64,000 nucleotides of DNA from Sophora flavescens (GCA_030762895.1 JAUPTC010000015.1:1716395-1780394), one strand, 5' to 3'. Positions 34,301-49,500 are shown, numbered from the stretch's first letter. Notes: a model not told the origin generated them from the sequence alone. Translations and numbers: made by a program.

Positions 34301-37140
34301 ATCTTAAACTCAAGACCCTATTTCAAACCATAAACCCTAATTTTGACCCGAAACCCTAATTCTAACCGTATTTTTGACCCAAAAACCCTAATTTTAACCC
34401 AAAACCCTAATTATACCCAGAACCCTAATTCTAACCCTAATTTTGACCCTAAACCCTCAATTTGACCCAGAACCCTAATTTTACCCAAAACCCTAATTCT
34501 AACCCTATTTTTGACCCAAAACCTTCTTTTAAACTCAAAACCCTATTTCAAACCCTAAACCCTAATTTTGACCCTAAACCCTAATTTTTACCCAAAACCC
34601 TAATTCTAACCCTATTTTAGACCCAAAACCCTATTTTAAACTAAAAACCATATTTCAATCCCTAAACCCTAATTTTGACCCGAAACCATAATTTTACCCA
34701 AAACCTTAATTCTATCTTTATTTTTGACCTTAAACCCTAAACCCTAATTTTGACCCTAAACCCTAATTTTGACTCGAAACCCTAATTTTACCCAAAACCC
34801 TAATTCTAACCCTATTTTAGACCCCAAACCCTACTTTAAACTCAAAACACTATTTCAAACCATAAACCCTAATTTTGACCCGTAACCCTAATTTTACCCA
34901 AAACCCTAATTCTTACCCTATTTTTGACCCAAAACCCTATTTTAAACTCAAAACCCTTTTTCAAACCCTAAACCCTAATTTTGACCCCAAAGCATAAAAT
35001 TGACCCAAAACCCTAATGTTGACCCGAAACCCTAATTTTACCCAATACCCTAAATCTAACCTTATTTTTGACCCAAAACCCTATTTTAAACTCAAAACCC
35101 TATTTCAAACCCTAAACCCTAATTTTGACCCTAAACCCTAATTCTAACCATATTTTTGACTCAAAGCCCTATTTTAAACTCAAAACCCTAATTTTACCCA
35201 AAACCCTAATTCTAACCGTATTTTTGACCCAAAACCCTATTTTTAACTCAACCCTATTTTTTACCCAAAACCATAATTTTGACCCAAAACCCTAATTTTA
35301 ACCCGAAACCCTAATTTTACCCAGAACCCTAATTTTACCCAAAACCCTAATTCTAACCCTATTTTTGACCCAAAACCTTATTTTAAACTCAAAACCCTAT
35401 TTCAAACCCTAAACCCTAATTTTGACCCTAAACCCTAATTTTTACACAAAACACTAATTCTAACCCTATTTTAGACCCAAAACCCTATTTTAAACTCAAA
35501 ACCATATTTCAAACCCTAAACCCTAATTTTGACCCGAAACCCTAATTTTGAACAGAAACCATAATTTTACCCAAAACCCTAATTCTAACCTTATTTTTGA
35601 TCGTAAACCCTAAACCCTGATTTTGACCCTAAACCCTAGTTTTTACCCAAAACCGTAATTTTTACCCAAAACCCTAATTTTTACCCAAGACCCTAATTTT
35701 GACCCGAAACCCTAATTTTACCCAAAACCCTAATTCTAACCCTATTTTAGACCCCAAACCCTACTTTAAAGTCAAAACCCTATTTCAAACCATAAACCCT
35801 AATTTTGACTCGAAACCCTAATTTTACCCAAAACCCTAATTCTAACCCTATTTTTGACCCAAAACCCTATTTTAAACTCAAAACCCTATTTCAAACCCTA
35901 AACCTTAAATCGTAAAATTGACCCATAACCCTAATTTTGACACGAAACCATAATTTTACCCAAAACCCTAATTCTAACATTATTTTAAACTCAAAACCCT
36001 ATTTCGAACCCTAAACCCTAATTTTGTCCCTAAACCCTAATTCTAACCATATTTTTGATCCAAAACCCTATTTTAAACTCAACCCAAATTTTGACCCAAA
36101 ACCCTAATTTTGACCAAAAAACCCTAATTTTAACCCGAAACCCTAATTTTGACCCGAAACCCTAATTTCACCCAAAACCGAAATTCTAACCCTATTTTTG
36201 ACCCGAAACCCTAATTTTACCCAAAACCCTAATTCTAACCCGATTTTTGACCCAAAACCCTATTTTACACTCAAAACCCTATTTCAAATCCTAAACCCTA
36301 ATTTTTACCCTAAACCCTAATTTTTACCCAAAACCCTAATTCTAACCCTATTTTTGACCCAAACCCCTATTTTAAACTAAAAACCCTATTTCAAACCCTA
36401 AACCCTAATTTTGACCCTCAATCCTAATTTTGACCATAAACCCAAATTTTGAACCATAACCCCCAATTTTACCCAAAACCCTAATTCTAACCCTAATTTT
36501 GACCCTAAACCCTCAATTTGACCATGAACCCTAATTTTGACCCAAACCCTAATTCTAACCCTATTTCGACCCAAAACCCTATTTTAAACTCAAAACCCAA
36601 TATCAAACCCTAAACCCTAATTTTGACCCTAAACCCTATTTTTGACCCAAAACCCTAATTTTAACCAAAACGCTATTTCTAACCCAAATTTTCACCTTAA
36701 ACCCTCAATTTGACCCAAAACCATATTTTAATCTCAATACCCAATTTCAAACCCTAAACCCTAATTTTGACCCTAAACCGTAAATTTTACCCAACCCTAA
36801 TTCTAACCCTATTTTTGACCCCAAACCCCATTTTAAACTCAAAACCCTATTTCAATCCCTAAACCCTAATTTTGACCCAAACCCTAATTCTAATCCTATT
36901 TTGGACCCAAAACCCTAATTTTGACCCGAAACCCTAATTTTACCCAAAACCCTAATTCTAACCCTAATTTTGACCCTAAACCCTCAATTCGACCCAGAAC
37001 CTTATTTTAAACTCAAAATCCAATTTCAAACCCTAAACCCTAATTTTGACCCTAAACCCTAATTCTAACCCTATTTTCGACCCAAAACCCCATTTTAAAC
37101 TCAAAACCCTATTTCAAACCCTAAACCCTAATTTGGACCC
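34301..37140 (+). repeat. Telomere-like satellite after island 2
   Basis: The array resumes exactly where it was interrupted (ATCTTAAACTCAAGACCC), with the right 5-bp duplication at 34301-34305. The sequence is clean and resembles the block around 20640-21500. No gene is visible. Confidence 0.92.
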
Positions 37141-39480
37141 GAATCCCTAATTTTCTAACCCTAATTTTAACTCAAAACCCTAATTTCGACCAGAAACCCT
37201 AATTTTACCCAAAACCCTAATTTTACCCAAAACCCTAATTCTAATCCTATTTTTGACCCAAAACCCTATTTTAAACTCCAAACCCTATTTCAAACCCTAA
37301 ACCCTAATTTTTACCCAAAATCATAATTTTTACCCAAAACCCTAATTCTAACCCTGTTTTTGACCCAAAACCCTATTTTAAACTCAAAAGCCTAATTTTT
37401 ACCAAAAATCGTAATTTTTACCCAAAACCCTAATTCTAACCCTATTTTCGACCCAAAACCCTATTTTTAACTCAACCCTATTTTTGACCCAAAACCCTAA
37501 TTTTGAACCAAACCCCCAATTTTACCCAAAACCCTAATTCTAACCCTAATTTTGACCCTAAACCCTCAATTTGACCAAGAACCCTAATTTTGACCCGAAA
37601 CCCTAATTTTACCCAAAACCCTAATTCTAACCCTATTTTTGACCCAAAACCCTATTTTAAACTCAAAACCCAATTTCAAACCCTAAACCCTAATTTTGAC
37701 CCTAAACCCTAATTTTTACCCAAAACCCTAATTTTGACCCTAAACCCTATTTTTGACCCAAAACCCCATTTTAAACTCAAAACCCTCTTTCAAACCCTAA
37801 ACCCTAATTTTGATCTAAAACCCTAATTCTAACCCTATTTTGACCCAAAACCCTAATTTTAACCAAAACCCTAATTCTAACCCAAATTTTGACCTTAAAC
37901 CCTCAATTTGACCCAAAACCATATTTTAATCTCAATACCCAATTTCAAACCCTAAACCCTAATTTTGACCCTAAACCGTAAATTTTACCCAACCCTAATT
38001 CTAACCCTATTTTTGACCCAAAACCCTATTTCAATCCCTAAACCCTAATTTTGACCCAAACCCTAATTCTAACCCTATTTTTGACCCAAAACCCTAATTT
38101 TGACCTGAAACCCTAATTTTACCCAAAACCCTAATTCTAACCCTAATTTTGACCCTAAACCCTCAATTCGACCCAGAACCTTATCTTAAACTCAAAACCC
38201 AATTTCAAACCTTAAACCCTAATTTTGACCCTAAACCCTAATTCTAACCCTATTTTCGACCCAAAACCCCATTTTAAACTCAAAACCCTATTTCAAACCC
38301 TAAACCCTAATTTGGACCCGAATCCCTAATTTTAACTCAAAACCCTAATTTCGACCAGAAACCCTAATTTTTCCCAAAACCCTAATTTTACCCAAAACCC
38401 TAATTCTAATCCTATTTTTGACCCAAAACCCTATTTTAAACTCCAAACCCTATTTCAAACCCTAAACCCTAATTTTTACCCAAAATCGTAATTTTTACCC
38501 AAAACCCTAATTCTAACCCTGTTTTTGACCCAAAACCCTATTTTCAACTCAAAAGCCTAATTTTTACCAAAAATCGTAATTTTTACCCAAAACCCTAATT
38601 CTAACCCTATTTTCGACCCAAACCCCTATTTTTAACTCAACCCTATTTTTGACCCAAAACCCTAATTTTGAACCAAACCCCCAATTTTACCCAAAACCCT
38701 AATTCTAACCCTAATTTTGACCCTAAACCCTCAATTTGACCAAGAACCCTAATTTTGACCCGAAACCCTAATTTTACCCAAAACCCTAATTCTAACCCTA
38801 TTTTTGACCCAAAACCCTATTTTAAACTCAAAACCCAATTTCAAACCCTAAACCCTAATTTTGACCCTAAACCCTAATTTTTACCCAAAACCCTATTTTT
38901 GACCCTAAACCCTATTTTTGACCCAAAACCCCATTTTAAACTCAAAACCCTCTTTCAAACCCTAAACCCTAATTTTGATCTAAAACCCTAATTCTAACCC
39001 TATTTTGACCCAAAACCCTAATTTTAACCAAAACCCTAATTCTAACCCTAATGTCGACCTTAAACCCTCAATTTGACCCAAAACCATATTTTAATCTCAA
39101 TACCCAATTTCAAACCCTAAACCCTAATTTCGACCCTAAACCGTAAATTTTACCCAACCCTAATTCTAACCCTATTTTTGACCCAAAACCCTATTTCAAT
39201 CCCTAAACCCTAATTTTGACCCAAACCCTAATTCTAATCCTATTTTTAACCCAAAACCCTAATTTTGACCCTAAACCCTAATTTTACCCCAAACCCTAAT
39301 TCTAACCCTAATTTTGACCCTAAACCCACAATTCGACCTGAACCTTTTTAAACTCAAAACCCAATTTCAAACCCTAAACCCTAATTTTGACCCTAAACCC
39401 TAATTCCAAACCCTATTTTTAACCCAAAACCCCATTTTAAACTCAAAACCCTATTTCAAACCCTAAACCCTAATTTGGAC
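37141..39480 (+). repeat. 1.17 kb tandem duplication in the satellite
   Basis: The marker CTGTTTTTGACCC followed by AAAAGCCTAATTTTTACC starts at 37354 and 38519, an offset of 1165. The right copy ends near the GGACCCAATCCCTAATTTTC sequence at ~39477. Small indels begin to appear from about 39280. No gene is visible. Confidence 0.88.
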
Positions 39481-42400
39481 CCAATCCCTAATTTTCAAAC
39501 CCTAATTTTAACTCAAAACCCTAATTTTAAACCGAAACCCTAATTTTACCCAAAACCCTAATTTTATCCAAAACCCTAATTCTAATCCTATTTTTGACCC
39601 AAAACCCTATTTTAAACTCCAAACCCTATTTCAAACCCTAAACCCTAATTTTTACACAAAATCGTAATTTTTACCCAAACCCTAATTCTAACCACCCTTT
39701 GACCCAAAACCCTATTTTAAACTCAAAAGCCTAATTTTTACCAAAATCGTATTTTTACCCAAAACCCTAATTCTAACCCTATCTTTAAACTCAAGACCCT
39801 ATTCCAAAACCATAAACCCTAATTTTGACCCGAAAACCTAATTTTATCCAAAACCCTAATTCTAGCCCTATTTTTGACCCAAAACCCTATTTAAAACTAA
39901 ATAACATAAATTTGACCCTTAACCCTAAGTTTGTCCCAAACCCTAATTTTACCCAAAACCCAAATTCTAACCCTATTTTTGACCAAACCCCAATTTTACC
40001 CAAAACCTAATTCCAACCCTATTTATGACCCAAAACCCTATTTTAAATTCAAAACCCTATTTCAAATCCTAAACCCTAATTTTGACCCTAAACCCTAATT
40101 TTTACCCAAAACCCTAATTCTAACCCTATTTTTAGACCCAAAACCCTATTTTAAACTCAAAACCATATTTCAAACCCTAAACCCTAATTTTGGACCCGAA
40201 CTGCATTTTGAACCGAAACAATAATTTTACCCAAAACCCTAATTATAAGCTTATTTTTGACCGTAAACCATAAACCCTGATTTTGATCCTAAACCCCTGG
40301 TTTTACCCAAAACCCTAATTTTACCCAAAACCCTAATTTTTATCCAAAACCCTAATTTTGACCGAAACCCTAATTTTACCCAAACCCCACTTATAACCCT
40401 ATTTTAGACCCCAAACCCTACTTTAAAGTCAAACCCTATTTCAAACCATAAACCCTAATTTTTACCCAAACACTAATTTTACCCAAAACCCTAATTCTAA
40501 CCCTATTTTTGACCTAAAACCCTATTTTAAACTCAAAACCCTATTTCAAACCCTAAATCCTAAAATGACCCATAACCCAATTTTACCCAAACATAATTTT
40601 ACCCAAAACCCTAATTCTAACTTATTTTAAACTCAAAACCCTATTTCAAACCCTAAACCCTAATTTTGTCCCTAAACCCTAATTCTAACCCTATTTTGGA
40701 CCCAAAACCCTAATTTTAAACTCAACCCTAATTTTGACCAAAAACCCTAATTTTAACTTGAAACCCTAATTTTGACCGAAACCCTAATTTTACTCAAAAC
40801 CCAAATTCTAACCCTAATTTTGACCTGAAACCCTAATTTTACCCAAAACCTAATTCTAACCCTATTTTTGACCTAAACCCAATTTTAAACTCAAACCCTA
40901 TTTCAAATCCTAAACCCTAATTTTGACCCCTAAACCCTAATTTTTCCAAAACCCTAATTCTAACCCTATTTTTGACCCAAACCCCTATTTTAAACTATAA
41001 ACCCTATTTCAAACCCTAAACCCTAATTTTGACCCTAAACCTAATTTTGACCCTAAACCAAAATTTTGACCATAAACCCTAATTTTTACACAAAACCCTA
41101 ATTCTAACCCTATTTTGACCCAAAACCCTATTTTTAACTCAACCCCTATTTTTGACCCAAAACCCTAATTTTGGACCCAAACCCCTAATTTTACCCAAAA
41201 CCCTAATTCTATCCCTAATTTTGACCCTAAACCCTCAATTTGACCAAGAACCCTAATTTTGACTTGAAACCCTAATTTTACCCAAAACCCCATTCCTAAC
41301 CCTATTTTTGACCCAATACCCTATTATAAACTCAAAATCCAATTTCATAGCCTAAACCCTAATTTTGACCATAATCCCTAATTTTTACCCAAAACCCAAT
41401 TTTTACCCTAAACCCTATTTTGACCCAAAACCCCATTTTAAACTCAAAACCTCTTTTCAAACCCTAAACCCTAATTTTGATCTAAAACCCTTCATCTAAC
41501 CTATTTTGACCTAAAACCCTAATTTTAACCAAAACCCTAATTCTAACCCTAATTTTGACCTTAAACCCTCAATTTGACCCAGAACCATATTTTAATCTCA
41601 ATACCCAATTTCAAACCCTAAACCCTAATTTTGACCTCCTAAACTCTAAATTTTACCAACCCTAATTCTAACCCTATTTTTGACCTAAAACCCCATTTTA
41701 AACTCAAAACCCTATTTCAATCCCAAACCCTAATTTTGACCCAAACCCTAATTCTAATCCTATTTTTGACCCAAAACACTAATTTTGACCCCAAACCCTA
41801 ATTTTACCCAAAACCCTAATTCTAACCCTATTTTTGACCTAAAACCCTATTTTAAAACTCAAAACCCTATTTCAAACCCTAAACCCTAAATCGTAAATTG
41901 ACCCATAACCCTAATTTTGACCACACCATAATTTTACCCAAAACCCTAATTCTAACATTATTTTCAACTCAAAACCCTATTTCAAACCCTAAACCCTAAT
42001 TTTGTCCCTAAACCCTAATTCTAACCATATTTTGGACCCAAAACCCTATTTTAAACTCAACCCTATTTTGGACCAAAACCCAAATTTTGACCAAAAACCA
42101 TAATTTTAACCCAAAACCCAATTTTGACCCAAACCCTAATTTTACTCAAAACCCAAATTCTAACCCTATTTTTGACCCGAAACCCTAATTTTACCCAACC
42201 CTAATTCTAACCCTATTTTTGACCCAAAACCCTATTTCAATCCCTAAACCCTAATTTTGACCCAAACCCTAATTATAATCCTATTTTTAACCCAAAACCC
42301 TAATTTTGACCCGAAACCCTAATTTTACCCACAACCCTAATTCTAACCCTAATTTTTACCCTAAACCCTAAATTCTAACCCCCTTATTTTAAAACCAAAA

Positions 42401-45400
42401 CCAATTTCAAACCCTAAACCCTAATTTTCACCCTAAACCCTAATTCTAACCCTATTTTCACCCAAAACCCCATTTTAAACTCAAACCCTATTTCAAACCC
42501 AAAACCCTAATTTGGACCAATCCTAATTTTCTAACCCTAATTTTAACTCAAAACCCTAATTTCGACCAAAACCCTAATTTTACCCAAAACCCTAATTTTA
42601 TCCAAAACCCTAATTCTACCTATTTTTGACCCAAACCCTATTTTTTACACCAAACCCTATTTCAATCCCTAAACCCTAATTTTTACACAAAATCGTAATT
42701 TTATACCCAAACCCTAATTCTAACCCTGCTTTTGACCCAAACCTATTTTAAACTAAAGCCTAATTTTGACCAAAATCGTAATTTTTACCCAAAACCCTAA
42801 TTCTAACCCTATCTTAAACTCAAGACCCTATTCCAAACCATAAACCCTACTTTTGACCCAAAACCTAATTTTATCCAAAACCCTAATTCTAGCCCTATTT
42901 TTGACCCAAAACCCTATTTTAAATCAAAACCATAATTTTGACCCGTAACCCCTAAGTTTGTCCCGAAACCCTAATTTTACCCAAAACCCAAATTCTAACC
43001 CTATTTTTACCCAAACCCTAATTTTACCAAACCTCAATTCTAACCCTATTTATGACCCAAAACCCTATTTTAAATTCAAAACCCTATTTCAAATCCTAAA
43101 CCCAATTTTGACCCTAAACCCTAATTTTTACCCAAAACCCTAATTTCCCTATTTTAAACCCTAAACCCAATTTTTAAACTCAAAACCATATTTCAAACCC
43201 TAAACCCTAATTTTGACCAAACCCTAATTGAACTAAAACAATAATTTTACCCAAAACCCTAATTCTAACCTTATTTTGACCAACCATAAACCCCGATTTT
43301 GATCCTAAACCCTGTTTAAACAAACCCTAATTTTACCCCAAACCCTAATTTTTATCCAAAACCCTAATTTTGACCAAACCCTAATTTTACCCAAAACCCT
43401 AATTATAACCCTATTTTAGACCCCAAACCCTACTTTAAAGTCAAACCCTATTTCAAACCATAAACCCTAATTTTTACCCAAACACTAATTTTACCCAAAA
43501 CCCTAATTCTAACCCTATTTTGACCTAAAACCCTATTTTAAACTCAAACCCTATTTCAAACCCTAAATCGTAAATCCCATAACCCCATTTTACCAAAACC
43601 CTAATTTTACCCAAAAACCCTAATTACTTTTATTTTAAACTCAAACCCTATTTCAAAACCCCTAAACCCTAATTTTCCCCAAAACCCTAATTCTAACCAT
43701 ATTTTTGACCCAAACCCTATTTTAAACTCAACCCTAATTTTGACCAAAACCCTAATTTTAACCCAAACCCCTATTTTGACCAAACCCTAATTTTACTCAA
43801 AACCCAAATTCTAACCCTAATTTTGCTAAACCCTAATTTTACCCAAAACCTTAATCCTAACCCTATTTTGACCCAAAACCCAATTTTAAACTCAAAACCC
43901 TATTTCAAATCCTAAACCCTAATTTTGACCCCTAAACCCTAATTTTACCCAAACCTTAATTCTAACCCTATTTTTGACCCAAACCCCTATTTTAAACTAT
44001 AAACCCTATTTCAAACCCTAAACCCTAATTTTGACCCTAAAGCCTAATTTTTACCCTAAACCAAAATTTTGACCATAAACCCTAATTTTTACACAAAACC
44101 CTAATTCTAACCCTATTTTCGACCCAAAACCCTAAACTCTATTTTTGACCCAAAACCCTAATTTTGACCCAAACCCCCAATTTTACCCAAAACCCTAATT
44201 CTAACCCTAATTTTGACCCTAAACCCTCAATTTGACCAAGAACCCTAATTTTGACTTGAAACCCTAATTTTACCCAAAACCCTAATTCTAACCCTATTTT
44301 TGACCCAAAACCCTATTTTAAACTCAAAACCCAATTTCAAAACCTAAACCCTAATTTTGACCATAAACCCTAATTTTTACCCTAAACCCTATTTTTGACC
44401 CAAAACCCCATTTTAAACTCAAAACCCTCTTTCAAACCCTAAACCCTAATTTTGATCTAAAACCCTAATTCTAACCCTATTTTGACCCAAAACCCTAATT
44501 TTAACCAAAACCCTAATTCTAACCCTAATTTTGACCTTAAACCCTCAATTTGACCCAGAACCATATTTTAATCTCAATACCCAATTTCAAACCCTAAACC
44601 CTAATTTTGACCCTAAACTCTAAATTTTACCAACCCTAATTCTAACCCTATTTTTGACCCAAAACCCCATTTTAAACTCAAAACCCAATTTCAATCCCAA
44701 AACCCTAATTTTGACCCAAACCCTAATTCTAATCCTATTTTTGACCCAAAACCCTAATTTTGACCCGAAACCCTAATTTTACCCAAAACCCTAATTCTAA
44801 CCCTATTTTTGACCTAAAACCCTATTTTAAACTCAAAACCCTATTTCAAACCCTAAACCCTAAATCGTAAAATTGACCCATAACCCTAATTTTGACCCGA
44901 CACCATAATTTTACCCAAAACCCTAATTCTAACATTATTTTCAACTCAAAACCCTATTTCAAACCCTAAACCCTAATTTTGTCCCTAAACCCTAATTCTA
45001 ACCATATTTTGGACCCAAAACCCTATTTTAAACTCAACCCTAATTTTGGACCAAAACCCAAATTTTGACCAAAAACCATAATTTTAACCCGAAAACCTAA
45101 TTTTGACCCGAAACCCTAATTTTACTCAAAACCCAAATTCTAACCCTATTTTTGACCCGAAACCCTAATTTTACCCAACCCTAATTCTAACCCAATTTTT
45201 GGCCCAAAACCCTATTTCAATCCTAAACCCCAATTTTGACCCAAACCCTAATTCTAATCCTATTTTTAACCCAAAACCCTAATTTTGACCCAACCCTAAT
45301 TTTACCCAAACCCTAATTCTAACCCTAATTTTGACCCTAAACCAATTCGACCCAACCTTATTTTAAACTCAAACCCAATTTCAAACCCTAAACCCTAATT

Positions 45401-46049
45401 TTGACCCTAAACCCTAATTCTAACCCTATTTTCAACCCCAAACCCCATTTTAAACTCAAAACCCTATTTCAAACCCTAAACCCTAATTTGGACGAATCCC
45501 TAATTTTCAACCACTTTAACTCAAAACCCTAATTTCACTCAAAACCCTAATTTTAACCAAACCCTAATTTTATCCAAAACCCTAATTCTAATCCTATTTT
45601 CGACCTAAACCCTATTTTAAACTCCAAACCTATTTCAAACCCTAAACCCTAATTTTTACACAAAATCGTAATTTTACCCAAAACCCCCTTTTAAACTCAA
45701 ACCCTATTCCAAACCATAAACCCTAATTTTGACCAAAAACTTATTTTATCCAAAACCCTAATTCTAACCCTATTTTTGACCCAAACCTTATTTTAAACCA
45801 AAACCATAATTTTGACCCTAACCCTAAGTTTTTCCCAAACCCTAATTTTACCAAAACCCAAATTCAACCCTATTTTTGACCAAACCCCATTTACCCAAAA
45901 CCTTAATTCTAACCCTATTTATGACCCAAAACCCTATTTTAATTTCAAAACCCTATTTCAAATCCTAAACCCTAATTTTACCCAAAACCCCTAATTCTAA
46001 CCCTATTTTAGACCCAAAACCCTATTTTAAACTCAAAACCATATTTCAA
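39481..46049 (+). repeat. Second set of ~3.03 kb higher-order repeats, indel-rich
   Basis: Units correspond to those at 5.9-11.6 kb: CTAGCCCTATTTTTG is at 39862 and 42889 (offset 3027) compared with 6251 and 9285. A clean patch runs from ~44090 to 45180. Elsewhere many units show single- and two-base losses, often of the CG in CCCGAAACCC. Open frames at 39825, 42958 and 45812 are repeat sequence. No gene is visible. Confidence 0.87.
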
Positions 46050-46549
46050 NNNNNNNNNNNNNNNNNNNNNNNNNNNNNNNNNNNNNNNNNNNNNNNNNNN
46101 NNNNNNNNNNNNNNNNNNNNNNNNNNNNNNNNNNNNNNNNNNNNNNNNNNNNNNNNNNNNNNNNNNNNNNNNNNNNNNNNNNNNNNNNNNNNNNNNNNNN
46201 NNNNNNNNNNNNNNNNNNNNNNNNNNNNNNNNNNNNNNNNNNNNNNNNNNNNNNNNNNNNNNNNNNNNNNNNNNNNNNNNNNNNNNNNNNNNNNNNNNNN
46301 NNNNNNNNNNNNNNNNNNNNNNNNNNNNNNNNNNNNNNNNNNNNNNNNNNNNNNNNNNNNNNNNNNNNNNNNNNNNNNNNNNNNNNNNNNNNNNNNNNNN
46401 NNNNNNNNNNNNNNNNNNNNNNNNNNNNNNNNNNNNNNNNNNNNNNNNNNNNNNNNNNNNNNNNNNNNNNNNNNNNNNNNNNNNNNNNNNNNNNNNNNNN
46501 NNNNNNNNNNNNNNNNNNNNNNNNNNNNNNNNNNNNNNNNNNNNNNNNN
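46050..46549. other. Assembly gap of 500 N
   Basis: Exactly 500 N, so a placeholder. Satellite lies on both sides, very disordered on the right. The open frame across it is meaningless. Confidence 0.99.
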
Positions 46550-49500
46550 TATTTGAACTCAAAATCCTATTTCAAACCCTCAAACCCTAATTCTATCCAT
46601 ATTTTTGATGTGCCCTATTTTAAACTCAAAACCCCACTCTGGACACCAAAACCCTAAATTTTAATACACAAACCCCGAATTTTGACCAAACCCAATTTTA
46701 ACCCAAAAACCCTAATTCTGAAACCGTAGTGATTTTGACCTAAAACCATATTTTTAACTCAACTCCTTTTTGACCTGAAAACCTCACTTGACCCAAAACC
46801 TAATTTTAACCCAAAACCCTAATTTACCCAAAACCCTAATTATACCCAAACCCTAATTCTAACACTAATTTTGACCCTAAACCCTCAATTTGACCCAACC
46901 CAAATTTTACCCAAACCTAGTTCTAACCCTATTTTTGACCCAAAACATTATTTTAAAACTCAAAAACCCTATTTCAAACCCTAAACCCTAATTACCTTAC
47001 CCAAAACCCTAATTCTAACCCTATTTTAGACCCAAAACCCTATTTTAAAACTCAAAACCATATTTCAAACCCTTAACCCTCCTTGACCAAACTGCACTTG
47101 GAAACCCGAAACCATAACTCTACCCAAAACCCCACTCCCTCAACTCTTAATTTTTAACTGAATCACCCGAAACCCCTGATTTTCCACCCTAAACCCTAAT
47201 TTTATCCCAAACCCCCACACCCCACTTCTCCCAACCGTAATCTTGATCCAAGACTCCAATTTTTACCTAAAACACCACTTTACTAACCTTTAACCCCCAA
47301 ACCTCCTACTTTAACCTCGGAACCCTTTTGACCAAAACCCTACTTTACTCGGAACTCTTTTACCTGTAACTCACTCCTTATCTTTGCCGTAAACCCTCCA
47401 TTTGGACTCAAAACCCTATTTTTACCCCAACCGTAATTTTACACCTAAGACCCTAATTTTAACCCAAAAACCCTAATGTTGACCTCAAACCCTAATTTTA
47501 CCCAAAACCCTAATTCTAACCGTATTTTTGACCCCAAAACCCTATTTTAAACTCAAAACCCTATTTCAAACCTAAACCCTAATTTTGACCCAAACCCTAA
47601 TTCTACCCAAAACCCTAATTTACTAAAACCCTACTTATTTTGACCCAAAACCCTAATTTAAACTCTAACCATTTTAACCAAAACTCCTAAACCCTAAACT
47701 AATTTTAAACCCAAAACCCTACTTTGACCATAAACCTAATTTTACCCAAACCTAATTCTAACCTATTTAGACCCAAAACCCTATTTTTAAACTCAAAACC
47801 ATATTTCAAACCCTAAACCCTACTTGACCCAAAAACCTAATTTTACCCAAAACCATAATTTACCCAAAACCCTAATTCTAACTTTTATTTTTGACCTAAA
47901 CCCTAAACCCTAATTTTGACCCCAAACCGTACTTTGACCAAACCTAATTTTACCCAAAACCCCATCCTAAACCCTAATTTTACGCTAAACCAAAATTGAC
48001 CTTAACCCTAATGTTGACACCCAAACCCTAATTTTACCCAACCCCTCTCTAACCTTTTTTTATGACCCTATTTTAAACCAAAACCCTATTTCAAACCCAA
48101 AACCCTAATTTTTACCCTAAAACCTACTTTTACCCTATACCTTAAACCCCTAAAACCACCCCTAACCGTACTTTACCCCAAACCCTAATTTTGACCTAAA
48201 ACCTAATTTTTTAACCCAAAACCCTAATTTTGACTCTAAAACCCTAATTTTACCCAAAACCCTACCAACCGTATTTGACCCAAAACCCTACTTCTAACCC
48301 AAACCCTAATTTTGACCAAAACCCTAATTTTACCCAAACCCTCTAACCTATTTTTACCCCAAACCCCAATTTTGACCTAAACCCTAATTTTACCCAAAAC
48401 CCTAATTATAACCCCTTTGACCCAAACCTTATTTTTAAACCGAAACCCTATTTCCAACCCTAAACCCCAATTTTGACCCTAAACCCAAATTTTTACCCAA
48501 ACCCCTAATTCCTAACCCTATTTTAGACCCAAAACCCTTATTTAAACTCAAAACCATATTTTAAACCCCTAAACCCCAATTTTGACCCAAAACCGTACTT
48601 GACCCAAAACCTAATTTTACCCAAACCCTAATTTTACCCTAAACCCTAAACCCTAACTTCCCATCTCGAAAACCCTACTTTAAACCCAAAACCCTTTTCA
48701 AACCCTAAACCCCAATTTTGACCCTAAACCATAAAATTGACCTCAACCCTATTGTTAACCCAAACCTAAATTTACCCAATACCTAATTCTAACCTTATTT
48801 TTGACCCAAACCCTATTTTAAACTCAAAACCCTATTTCAAACCCTAAACCCCAATTTTGACCCAAAACCTAATTTTGACCTAAACCCTAATTTTACCCAA
48901 CCCTAATTTAAACCCTAATTCTAACCCTATTTTGACCCCAAACCCTAATTTGACCCAAAACCCCACTTTTGACCCAAACCCTAATTTCTGACCCAAAACC
49001 CAATTTTAACCAAAAAAACCCTAACCCTAACCCTATTCTTCCACCCTAAACCAACTACCCTATTTAACCCCAAACCCCACTTTACCCAACCCTAATTTTA
49101 CCCAAAACCCTAATCCAACCCTCATTTTTACCCAAAACCTTATTTTAAACGCAAAACCCTATTTCAAACCCTAAACCCTAATTTTGACCCTAAACCCAAA
49201 TTTTACCCAAAACCTAATTCTAACCCTATTTTTAGACCTCAAAACCCTATTTTAAACTCAAAACCATATTTCAAACCCTAAAACCTACTTTTGGCCCAAA
49301 ACCGTAATTTTCAACCGAAAACATAATTTTACACAAAACCCTAATTCTAACCTTATTTTTGACAATAAACCCTAAACCCGATTTTGACCCCTAAACCCCA
49401 ATTTTACCCAAAACCGTAATTTTACCCAAACCCCACTTTACCCAAAACCCCAATTTTGACCAAACCCTAATTTTACCCAAAACCCTAATTCCAACCCTAT

